DNA of 64,000 nt from positions 19,419,326 to 19,483,325 of the forward strand of contig CP136069.1 of assembly GCA_032622095.1 (NCBI GenBank), written 5' to 3'. This stretch comes from Siphonodentalium dalli (lineage: Eukaryota > Mollusca > Scaphopoda > Gadilida > Siphonodentaliidae). The notes under the pieces were generated by a model. The model was not told where the DNA came from and ran no database searches. It worked only from the letters and a program-made list of their open reading frames with translations. This document shows, one piece after another, positions 60,801 through 64,000 of this stretch. Both the position numbers and the translations under genes were made by a program. How positions within the stretch are numbered: position 1 is the first letter of the stretch; each line of letters starts with the position of its first letter.

Positions 60801-62998
60801 TGGGTTCCTTCCAATTATTTTTACATGAGTTACGGCCTTTTTTTACTTAGAATTTGACCGATTTCATAACATGTTGGTTTCCGACTGATAACTCCAGATT
60901 TGATTATTTTATCTGAACCAAAGCTGGTATGTGTGTTTCCCAGCTAAAACTACAGGCGAAGTTCAAATATAGGTTCTGTCCAATTATTTTCACATGAGTT
61001 ACGGACATTTTTCGAATTTCGAATTTGACTGCATTTTGGTATTGAAATTAGGGGTATATCAGATATTCTTTGTAAGCTCAATTTATTATTTTATTTTGCG
61101 GTAGTACAATTTGAAATGGCTGAAGGCCGTATTTTGCTTAATGATGCTCTTGTTTTTGTGGTGTTATCTCCTCCCTCTTTCGATTTAGAAATTTAGAAAC
61201 ATGCATAACTTTGACAAAGCTTGTTTCCTACATTTTCTGGTAAATTTTTTAAAAACATGCCACAAAGGCTGATTGGGCAATTATGTTTGCAGTTTTTCTC
61301 AACTGCCATGAGGGGGGGGGGGGGGGGGGGGGGGGTATCGTTACTCTTATTGAGACAGCCCATCTCTAGTTGTATCTGATATGATTACACAGTTTAAACA
61401 TTATGAGATTATTCCCCCCACGAACTTTCCAGGGAAATATCCAGGGCTGTTTCATTACCTGTTACAGGTGTTCTAAAAACATCTCTGGATTTTTCCCTGA
61501 TAAACACATTAGGAGATGAAGATTATTCCCCCAAGAACTTACCTTTGTTTTCACTAAGTTAATGAAATAACAACAAACAAGTTAGAGTACAAATTTACTA
61601 TAAAGCTTTTGAATTCATCATCAAACTTTTCAATTATAATCTTTATAAAAAAGTGTTAATTCTTAAAGGTGAATAATCCGAATTAATGCTCGCAAATTAC
61701 TCTTTCTTTGGCTTTGGGGGTAAACATATTTGATTCGAGTCGAGGAACCCACCCACCAAAGTTCAGCATGATCAGATATCAATTTTTGAAATCTATTATT
61801 TTCCACCACTGGCAGGGGGGAGTCGTAAAAAATTTGGAGGCACGTATGCTGATTTTTGACTTTCGACCCTTGTTGGGACCCACCCACCCCCGCTTCCAAA
61901 TTTTTTCCATTTTTGGCAGTTTTTTCCGACCATTTTTGGACACCCACCCTACTTTTAACACTAAAACAGAGATTTGCGGGGGGAAATTCACTGTAAACAG
62001 CTGTATATGAATTTCTGTGCATACTATTAGTCATGGATGTTAACATTGACATATAAATAGGAACAAGCCATTTTCGGGTCATTCGGTAAAAAAAAAACAT
62101 GGCTGCCAGCCATCTTGGATTTCAAAATTCAATCCATTAGCATGGGCTACAGGCTATACTGTTTGTCTGTTCATCATGACATTTGTCATTTATGTTAATA
62201 TTGACATATAGATGTGTTTTAAGCCAAACTCATTGCAAAAACAGTCAAAAAGACTTGCAGGAAAAATATTTTTGAGTTGCGGAAAAAATTGTTTGTTGGT
62301 CCTATCGACATGACATGACATTTGTCATTTATGTTAATATTGACATATAGATGTGTTTTAAGCCAAACTCATTGCAAAAACAGTCAAAAAGACTTGCAGG
62401 AAAAATATTTTTGAGTTGCGGAAAAAATTGTTTGTTGGTCCTATCGACCACCCACCCACCCCGGCATACGTGCCCGGAAAAAACTTTTTTCCACCCCCCT
62501 GCCACTGGTACTTTGTAGTGGCCTGGTAAAAAGTTGATGAAAAAAATGCAGATGAAGATGGATAACTCTAAAATCAAGTGTGGCATTTTGTGTCAGCTAT
62601 TTGACAAACCGGCCAAATTTTATTGAACAAAATGTTGATATAAAATAACAGGTTTTGGGAAATTTTATGCTATATTTGACTGATTAGCATTATTTTTGGG
62701 CAATTAATCGAATTAATCTGATAACTGAAGCGGCATTTCAAAAAATGTTGTTGTTGGAATCTGATGATATGGGGACCATCGAATCGGATTGAGCACCTTT
62801 AAATATATAGACATATACCTGATATAAAGTGGGCCATTAAATCCTTTTGTATTCCATTCACTAATCGAGTGCCTAAATTTTTATTTTGCAGGGCTTTGCC
62901 TTCATAAACTTCTACAGAAGGGAAGATGCAGCTAGGGCCATAAGTGGAGTGTCAGGTTTTGGATACGACCATCTAATTCTCAATGTGGAATGGGCTAA
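9837..62998 (+). CDS. EIF3G: Eukaryotic translation initiation factor 3 subunit G, spliced, last exon outside window
   Basis: The coding exons are 9837-9853, 9955-10001, 22870-23024, 28887-28991, 56446-56746, 60009-60142 and 62892-62998, all with GT-AG introns and matching phases, giving 288 codons plus two bases. The N-terminus has the conserved SWADQVE (11-17). A CCHC zinc knuckle follows (Cys130, Cys133, His137, Cys142), then an Ala/Gly/Pro-rich linker and KYVPPSLR. The C-terminal RRM has RNP2 IRVTNL (214-219) and RNP1 KGFAFINF (253-260) and ends with LNVEWAK. eIF3g works in the cytoplasm in the eIF3 complex, where it helps scanning and binds eIF3i through its N-terminal part. Human eIF3g is 320 residues; this copy is shorter mainly in the N-terminal region and in the missing tail. 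The introns hold nearly all the repeats of the window. Confidence 0.97.
9955..10001 (+). CDS. EIF3G: EIF3G coding exon 2
   Basis: The acceptor TTCTATTTTAG ends at 9954 and the donor GTGAGT starts at 10002. The exon encodes [15 protein letters not shown], the conserved N-terminal motif of eIF3g. Phase: completes the Glu codon of exon 1 and leaves one base (C) for exon 3. Confidence 0.95.
10598..10675. other. Start of LINE-flanking DNA in intron 2; nothing else seen from 10002
   Basis: The stretch 10002-10675 is intronic. An open frame at 10117-10578 has no protein family features and lies wholly within the intron. No repeat could be recognised before the LINE tail. Confidence 0.4.
11091..13246 (-). 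pseudogene. LINE ORF2, reverse transcriptase and C-terminal part
   Basis: The frame is open to 13469, but residues before about 75 come from the inserted transposon end. LINE coding resumes at 13246 with FQREFSKQN and runs to the stop at 11091. Reverse-transcriptase landmarks are all present: [53 protein letters not shown] and the catalytic FADD. The C-terminal part has [11 protein letters not shown] and NTRAKTKGN, as in related elements. No internal stop is seen in this half, so the element was recently active apart from the insertion and one upstream frameshift. Confidence 0.9.
13247..13430 (+). repeat. Left TIR of the MULE, modular
   Basis: Seven or more copies of (G)GTCGTTTCGTACC or ACGTTTCGTACC separated by 2-16 bases. 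The 30-bp unit containing ATGTAGAAAATCAATT occurs twice here and once in the right arm. Confidence 0.85.
13626..13982 (-). pseudogene. MULE transposase C-terminal fragment
   Basis: A 118-residue minus-strand frame contains [12 protein letters not shown] followed by a helical segment and VPMLKKES. The TNN-x-EGWH-type motif is a signature of the C-terminal part of animal MULE transposases. The catalytic DDE part is not seen, so the copy is a deletion derivative that depends on a transposase made elsewhere. The first about 40 codons may also be coding ([15 protein letters not shown]). Confidence 0.65.
14685..14838 (-). repeat. Right TIR of the MULE, modular
   Basis: Inverted copy of the left arm, built from GGTACGAAACGACC modules in the same order and with nearly the same spacers (CATCT, ATATTGTTT, GCATTCTTT). 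It is shorter than the left arm by one module. Confidence 0.85.
14847..15813 (-). pseudogene. LINE ORF2, APE-type endonuclease part
   Basis: The minus-strand frame encodes an apurinic endonuclease-like domain: [42 protein letters not shown] and ISDHLPIF, covering the catalytic Glu, Asp, Asn and the final SDH motif. The enzyme nicks the target DNA to prime reverse transcription. The frame continues into transposon sequence below 14847, which is not LINE. Just upstream a single-base shift separates it from the PHD-like finger. Confidence 0.88.
15753..15980 (-). pseudogene. LINE ORF2 N-terminal PHD-like zinc finger, frameshifted from endonuclease
   Basis: The peptide from about 15980 has CSTC, CDLC, HLKC and CYHC, a C4HC3 PHD-like finger with WIHLKC in place. 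Its likely continuation ([14 protein letters not shown]) is in the frame of the endonuclease part, so one base has been gained or lost near 15780-15800. Several animal LINEs carry such a finger ahead of the endonuclease. Confidence 0.7.
15981..17410. other. Spacer between LINE ORF1 and ORF2
   Basis: AT-rich with no ORF of note. Several short repeats of TTTCATGCAG occur near 16520-16630 and a poly-A-rich run at 16080-16100. It is long for an ORF1-ORF2 spacer, so an undetected insertion is possible. Confidence 0.4.
17411..18178 (-). CDS. LINE ORF1 protein (coiled coil plus RRM-like)
   Basis: A 255-residue intact minus-strand frame starting [16 protein letters not shown]. Residues about 75-115 look like a coiled coil ([16 protein letters not shown]). 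The following [23 protein letters not shown] and [13 protein letters not shown] are typical of LINE ORF1 proteins with an RRM and C-terminal domain; a basic C-terminus follows. ORF1 proteins bind the element RNA and form trimers through the coiled coil. It lies upstream of ORF2 on the same strand. Confidence 0.85.
   Translation of the reverse strand: MPAGRKSTSASSGDDDLKKTLTNTLLKDDNILKLLVEKLADKIVQEIISNEDTKSTIVKAIIQNEQFSKSIVEPTNNPLVNRIENLEKEMRKLKDDNIKLMEEVNNLEQYSRRNCLLIHGVPEQKDENTNTKALDVFRKALKIATDEKDIGRTHRLGKFDAKKQRPRPIIVRLTRHDKKHELFMGKRALKNSKMYGNDTKLVVTESLTWKNMELLKLTNKHVNVKNTWTLDGKIIALTQNDSKIHIRKLSDLEKI
18600..19030. repeat. Degenerate 'ATAACT...GGTATGTGAGTTTCT' repeat, two copies
   Basis: Two tandem diverged copies share ACTCAA, ATTGGTATGTGAGTTTC, CAAAATACAGATC and a C/T-rich end. 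The same family recurs at 31360-31600, 35420-36300, 58160-58310 and 60700-61030. No coding content. Confidence 0.55.
19196..19585 (-). pseudogene. Relic of a retrotransposon polymerase C-terminus
   Basis: The minus-strand frame has [15 protein letters not shown], then [20 protein letters not shown]. The pattern C-x2-C, then H, then C after a hydrophobic turn is the zinc-knuckle-like tail seen after the reverse transcriptase or RNase H of several LINE groups. The N-terminal part seems to continue upstream until a hAT element interrupts it at 19652. No catalytic motif survives in the window. The family is not determined. Confidence 0.5.
19652..20531. mobile_element. hAT-type transposon with internal BED finger fragment
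   Basis: The 880-bp element has perfect inverted ends TAGGGTCCGGCGAA and an exact 8-bp duplication ACTGCTAG (19644-19651, 20532-20539), both diagnostic of hAT elements. Close to each end there are repeats of CGAATCGAATC, which are probably transposase-binding subterminal repeats. It inserted into the retrotransposon relic to its left. It lacks a full transposase. Confidence 0.88.
20021..20218 (-). pseudogene. BED zinc finger fragment of hAT transposase
   Basis: A minus-strand frame from the ATG at 20218 encodes MAEIKSYFE followed by CKSC and [10 protein letters not shown], the C-x2-C ... H-x4-5-H layout of a BED finger. BED fingers bind the ends of hAT transposons. The rest of the transposase is absent, so the fragment is a remnant. 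Confidence 0.7.
21736..21887. mobile_element. Foldback MITE, CAAGCCTTG family, single hairpin
   Basis: A 152-bp near-perfect palindrome with ends CAAGTCTTGAAATAGGG and its complement, flanked by an exact 8-bp duplication GTTGATTT (21728-21735, 21888-21895). The arms contain AGAATGAGGTCCCC and GGTGATGCTAGCC. The 8-bp duplication and CA...TG ends suggest a hAT-mobilised MITE. Further copies are at 53359, 56016, 56920 and 57308. Confidence 0.9.
21939..22372. mobile_element. Foldback MITE with GTGACCCGCC ends and two internal hairpins
   Basis: Outer arms starting GTGACCCGCCATATC are inverted copies of about 55 bp. Inside are two hairpins, 21983-22052 and 22245-22330, each made of CAATGCATTCTCTTATATA and its complement. 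AAAT on each side may be the target duplication. No ORF of note. The internal hairpin module recurs in an unrelated-looking element at 59593-59984 and near 63053. Confidence 0.8.
22870..23024 (+). CDS. EIF3G: EIF3G coding exon 3
   Basis: Acceptor TTTTTCCAG ends at 22869; donor GTATAT begins at 23025. The exon encodes residues 22-73, including ITEYK and the basic [11 protein letters not shown] that matches the conserved region of eIF3g ahead of the KKFG motif. It ends in phase 0. Confidence 0.96.
24030..25440 (+). repeat. Tandem array, about seven copies of a ~200-bp unit
   Basis: Copies begin with ACTTGAAAGAACAATTTA near 24030, 24234, 24441, 24627, 24832, 25039 and 25254. Each contains GTAGGCCTACTCCC, several CCGATCGG palindromes and a GATAAGGCGTTT end. 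Copies 1 and 4 share private variants (GATGGGATTATT, CAGTATATTTTAG), as do 2 with 5 and 3 with 6, so a block of three units (about 600 bp) has been duplicated. Confidence 0.9.
25455..26730. repeat. Cluster of GCGCTTAAGCGC-type palindromes and a ~230-bp duplication
   Basis: ATTTGCGCTTAAGCGCAAAT (26109-26128) and many variants (TTACGCTTAAGC, GCGCTTAAGC) are scattered over more than 1 kb. Within the region two diverged direct copies of a segment start with ACCATATGAGGGAAGC (about 25595 and 25787) and both contain ACCATGGAAATGGTA-like text. No coding. Confidence 0.7.
28887..28991 (+). CDS. EIF3G: EIF3G coding exon 4
   Basis: Acceptor TTTCCGCAG ends at 28886; donor GTTTGT begins at 28992. Encodes residues 74-108 with KKFG, DPPGPN and SMQFINSRE, close to the eIF3g family. 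Exactly 35 codons, phase 0 on both sides. Confidence 0.96.
28992..30580. other. Start of intron 4, no feature recognised
   Basis: AT-rich sequence without a family-like ORF. A fragment resembling the foldback MITE end (CATCTGTCATTTGCAGAGTAGGGCCCC) is near 29035. Nothing else could be supported. Confidence 0.4.
30720..31640. repeat. Dispersed repeat block with a 172-bp tandem pair
   Basis: Two tandem copies starting ACGAACGTTTCAACTCATAA (31003 and 31175) share GACCAGCCGGGGGACAAG and TTTTGGACTTAGAAAATTC. The left side has a foldback CCCCCGAAAAAA/TTCGGGGG motif and CCGTCCGTGCG microsatellite-like text. The family is the same degenerate class as at 35420-36300. Confidence 0.65.
32195..35270 (+). 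repeat. Tandem array, about 19 copies of a ~161-bp unit
   Basis: Each unit has TTTAGCACGGGC, GGTCGTAC, TCTGATCATCAT, ATGTAGATGGGAACGAGT, TTTTGGGGTCATTCGG and CATGGCCGCCAGC. Two unit classes alternate. Rare variants recur about 967 bp apart (AAATGGGTCATGGATG near 33600 and 34567; GGTCGCCAGCTGCC near 33191 and 34158), so a block of six units was duplicated. A degraded copy occurs near 62030-62200. Confidence 0.9.
35400..36330. repeat. Degenerate tandem 'CCGGATGATAACTT' repeat
   Basis: Repeated but diverged text: TTTCCGGATGATAACTT, CCAAATTTGGTAT, CACAGGTCAAGTTCGAA, GAGTTATGCCCCTTTTT. About five copies of varying length. Non-coding. Confidence 0.7.
36331..37742. other. Intron 4 segment, nothing recognised
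   Basis: AT-rich, no family-like ORF and no clear repeat up to the TTAA at 37743. Confidence 0.45.
37747..53298. mobile_element. 15.5-kb element with piggyBac-type ends, expanded by an internal satellite
   Basis: TTAA at 37743-37746 and 53299-53302 encloses inverted ends CCCTTTGAACCC...GGGTTCAAAGGG, the sequence style of piggyBac-type MITEs. The left 230 bases are unique non-coding sequence; the right end is only about 20 bases beyond the last satellite unit. All the rest is the 61-bp array. There is no transposase. The simplest reading is a short MITE that contained a few tandem units which later expanded. Confidence 0.8.
37981..53276 (+). repeat. 61-bp satellite, about 250 tandem copies
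   Basis: The unit runs from TACCACTGGGAGCCCACGG through TCATGGTGTCGATCGTCG and TGCATCATTATATAATAACA to ATAAA. Period 61 is read directly from the one-base shift per 60-base line. Units differ mostly at two sites (CACGGT or CAGGGT; TCATGG or TCAGGG), plus rarer types (GCTCAGGGACAGG, CCACCACGG, CACTCAGAG, CATCGTTA). Few indels exist, so the array is very homogeneous. It contains the palindromes CGATCG and ATTATATAAT. Stop codons occur in all frames, so it is not coding. Confidence 0.97.
53359..53612. mobile_element. Foldback MITE, CAAGCCTTG family, double hairpin
   Basis: Outer arms CAAGCCTTGAAATAGGG and complement enclose two successive hairpins separated by CTGAGGTGTAAGC. Exact 8-bp duplication ATCTGAAT at 53351-53358 and 53613-53620. 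254 bp. Confidence 0.9.
53674..53997. mobile_element. Foldback MITE, CAGTAATGCC family, with partial tandem duplication
   Basis: 53674-53877 has inverted ends CAGTAATGCCC...GGCATTACTG with long arms carrying CAGAATTATGGGTAATTTTTC. The right half is repeated at 53891-53997. TA follows the right end but not the left. A second family member at 60175-60364 is flanked by TA on both sides, so a Tc1/mariner origin is likely. Confidence 0.75.
54190..54830. repeat. Direct duplication with hairpin modules (TATATATAAGAGAATGCA)
   Basis: Two diverged direct copies, about 54230-54470 and 54580-54830, share GTCAGGCATCCA, ATTTGTTCAATGAGATGTAA and GACCATTGATCAAGAGAAG. A hairpin of CAGTGCATTCTCTTATATA and its complement lies between them (54465-54545), with half of another before the first copy. 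The same hairpin module occurs at 21983, 59736 and 63053. Confidence 0.75.
54831..56015. other. Intron 4 segment, little recognised
   Basis: AT-rich. ATTTGGCAAAA and related words recur near 55440-55480 and 55870-55930, perhaps a small diverged repeat. No family-like ORF. Confidence 0.4.
56016..56427. mobile_element. Composite foldback MITE abutting the exon 5 acceptor
   Basis: Two CAAGCCTTG-family units, a full double-hairpin one (56016-56271) and a tiny deleted one (56365-56427, 19-bp perfect stem), enclose about 93 bases of other sequence. The outer ends, not the inner ones, carry a matching 8-bp duplication ATTATTAA (56008-56015 and 56428-56435), so the whole block seems to have inserted as one. 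The right duplicate is followed by TCCTTTTCAG and exon 5, only 10 bases further. The duplicated ATTATTAA overlaps the likely branch-point position. Confidence 0.85.
56446..56746 (+). CDS. EIF3G: EIF3G coding exon 5 (zinc knuckle and linker)
   Basis: Acceptor CCTTTTCAG ends at 56445; donor GTAAGT begins at 56747. Encodes residues 109-208 plus one base: the [19 protein letters not shown] zinc knuckle, an Ala/Pro/Gly-rich linker ([21 protein letters not shown]) and YVPPSLREG. The linker differs from vertebrate eIF3g, as expected for a variable region. Confidence 0.97.
56920..57172. mobile_element. Foldback MITE, CAAGCCTTG family, double hairpin
   Basis: Same layout as 53359-53612. No matching 8-bp flanks. 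Its right flank (GTGTTTTTAACACATAATGG) is the reverse complement of the segment just after 56271, so these two copies share flanks in opposite orientation, probably by inverted duplication. Confidence 0.85.
57308..57751. mobile_element. Foldback MITE, CAAGCCTTG family, long variant
   Basis: Ends CAAGCCTGCAAATAG...CTATTTGCAGACTTG with an exact 8-bp duplication GTCATCAC (57300-57307, 57752-57759). Two hairpins are separated by about 180 bases of unrelated AT-rich sequence rather than the usual short spacer. Confidence 0.85.
58140..58850. repeat. Degenerate dispersed repeats in intron 5
   Basis: 58170-58310 belongs to the GATAACTTTAG/GGTATGTG/GAGTTATGGCCC family. 58428-58830 begins GGTCCCCGAAAAATAAATTC and ends TTTTTCGGGGGACT, with two diverged internal copies of GTAGAGAATTGAAACT. 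No coding. Confidence 0.55.
59593..59984. mobile_element. piggyBac-type MITE 20 bp upstream of exon 6
   Basis: Exact TTAA flanks (59589-59592, 59985-59988) and inverted ends CCCTTTACCCAACA...TGTTGGGTAAAGGG. The interior has two CAATGCATTCTCTTATATA hairpins. The pyrimidine tract and AG of exon 6 start right after the right TTAA. Confidence 0.88.
60009..60142 (+). CDS. EIF3G: EIF3G coding exon 6 (first half of RRM)
   Basis: Acceptor TTTTTTCCCTTGTAG ends at 60008; donor GTCAGA begins at 60143. Encodes residues 209-253 with RNP2 IRVTNL and [11 protein letters not shown], ending at the SK before RNP1. Starts by completing an Asp codon. Confidence 0.97.
60175..60364. mobile_element. Foldback MITE, CAGTAATGCC family
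   Basis: Inverted ends CAGTAATACC...GGCATTACTG flanked by TA on both sides (60173-60174, 60365-60366). The arms carry CAGCAGAATTATGGGTAATT and complement. It lies 32 bases after exon 6. Confidence 0.8.
60690..61040. repeat. Degenerate 'GATAACT...GGTATGTGTGTTTCCCAGC' repeat pair
   Basis: Two diverged tandem copies share TTGGTTTCCGA, TGATAACT, TGTGTGTTTCCCAGCTAAA, CAAGTTCGAATATGGGTTC and GAGTTACGG. Same family as 35400-36330. Confidence 0.6.
61310..61336. repeat. Long G homopolymer
   Basis: A run of over 20 G residues in intron 6. Similar but shorter runs are at about 5929-5948 and 7945-7959 in the S segments. Such runs may be length-variable or misassembled. Confidence 0.9.
62030..62450. repeat. 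Degraded 161-bp unit and 130-bp tandem duplication
   Basis: 62030-62170 resembles the 32195-35270 unit (TCATTCGGTAAA, CATGGCTGCCAGCC, ATTAGCATGGGCTACAGG). It is followed by two nearly identical copies of about 133 bp beginning TGACATTTGTCATTTATG (about 62178 and 62311). Confidence 0.8.
62892..62998 (+). CDS. EIF3G: EIF3G coding exon 7 (second half of RRM)
   Basis: Acceptor TTATTTTGCAG ends at 62891. Encodes [16 protein letters not shown] through LILNVEWA. After GCTAA the sequence GTAAGTAG is a strong donor at 62999, which would carry the Lys codon into a last short exon outside the window; family proteins end a few residues later. Without splicing, TAA at 63000-63002 would end the protein directly after Lys289. 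Confidence 0.93.
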
Positions 62999-63010
62999 GT
63001 AAGTAGAACA

Positions 63011-63390
63011 TTAACCCTTACATGACTGGAGCTTCCTGAAATTTTGCGAAAACCCTGTGCCAATGCATTATCTTATATATGGGAATCTCCCATAGGGAGC
63101 CTCGTATATATAAGAGAATACATTGGCCTAACAATATTTACCTCGACCTTGTAAGCCAGTGCATTCTCTGATATATGGGAGTCTCCCATATGGAGCCTTG
63201 CATTTATAATAGAATACATTGGCCTAACACTATTTATCTTGACCTTGTAAGCCAGTGCATTCTCTGATATATGGGAGTCTCCCATATGGAGCCTTTTATA
63301 TATAAGAGAATACATTGTCCTAACAATATTTACCTTGACCTTGTAAGCAGTGCATTCTCTTTATATATGGGTTAACAGCAGTTCTGATTA
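63011..63390. repeat. Tandem hairpin modules after exon 7, possible TTAA-bounded MITE
   Basis: TTAACCCTTACATGACTGG starts 12 bases after exon 7 and looks like a piggyBac-type end. Three to four copies of a hairpin unit follow (CAGTGCATTCTCTGATATA, GGGAGTCTCCCATA, complement arm), about 90-100 bp apart. GGGTTAA occurs near 63368, but the right end is not a convincing complement of the left. Confidence 0.55.
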
Positions 63391-64000
63391 AAACCATACT
63401 CTAAAAGTACTGAGTCTGATGAAACACGCTATTTGTCGCATTACTGTCACTATAAATAACTTCCACAGTATATAGTATGCCATATGACGTCACCGCCCAC
63501 ATTTGTCTTTAAAAATAACTTTGATTGACATAATGTAGTTTCGGTTTCGGTTTCGTTTCCGCGTAAGATTTTACTTTCCGCGAAAGCCTTACGTTTCCAG
63601 GGAATATTGATGCTACGCATTCTCTCAGAATATCTTCTGCGCCTTGTGACATTATTTTAACTGAGATTAATCACGTTCAACAAACTTTAATTGCGTTTAT
63701 GAATCGACGCAAGATATATTTTATTCGTTTAATTTCGAAGTTAATCATCATATCCCAGAAATTAAATAAATTTACGACATCGCGACTTATAAATTATTCG
63801 GTACTAAATGTTGAATTTCTTAAAAAGATTCAATTATATTTGACATATTAAGTAATATTGGTCAATTCTGCACTCTTTAAATACGCTTTTCAGTGTTAAA
63901 TTTGCTGTCGTAAAACTGAATTTGTAAACATTAGCCATGCGGCGGAAAAATTATTGTGCTATTTATAACTATTGGGCGTGGTTTACTGGAATCGGCACCG
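63391..64000. other. Terminal stretch, nothing recognised
   Basis: AT-rich intronic or 3' flanking sequence. A small direct repeat GGTTTCGGTTTCG is near 63541. The last EIF3G exon is not within it in any form that could be recognised. Confidence 0.4.

Noticed and set aside
61663-62100. Overlapping frames on both strands near 61.7-62.1 kb
   Set aside because: Low-complexity CCCACCC-rich repeat sequence read in both directions; no family features.

Overview
The window is animal nuclear DNA: spliced exons with GT-AG introns, long AT-rich introns packed with transposons, and no bacterial-type gene order. The only certain host gene is EIF3G (translation initiation factor eIF3 subunit g) on the + strand. 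Its seven visible coding exons lie between 9837 and 62998, so less than 0.9 kb of coding sequence is spread over 53 kb. The style of the repeats (TatD-encoding LTR element, PHD/APE/FADD LINE, degenerate 'GAGTTATGGCCC' repeats, foldback MITEs) suggests a lophotrochozoan, most likely a bivalve mollusc; the species is not determined.

Layout. 1-3486: the 3' end of a Ty3/gypsy-like LTR retrotransposon: integrase C-terminus fused to a PHD finger, a separate ORF ending in a complete TatD-type metallohydrolase domain, then a polypurine tract and a likely 3' LTR. 3487-5088: intergenic, with diverged repeats only. 5089-9374: two composite TIR-bounded elements, one nested inside the other. 9818-10001: EIF3G promoter-proximal region and exons 1-2. 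Intron 2 (10002-22869) holds a nearly complete reverse-strand LINE split by a 1.6-kb MULE, a LINE relic split by a hAT element, and two foldback MITEs. Intron 3 (23025-28886) is mostly one 4.6-kb element with piggyBac-type ends. Intron 4 (28992-56445) carries a 161-bp tandem array and a 15.5-kb element with piggyBac-type ends filled by about 250 copies of a 61-bp satellite. Introns 5 and 6 hold further foldback and TTAA-flanked MITEs.

The two strongest leads are the retrotransposon, which carries a PHD finger on its integrase and a TatD nuclease-like ORF in the position normally used by env, and the TTAA-bounded shell around the 61-bp satellite. A third theme is that MITEs have inserted within 10-20 bp of the 3' splice sites of EIF3G exons 5 and 6 while leaving the acceptors readable.

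All calls come from reading sequence and the supplied translations. No database search or fold prediction was run.
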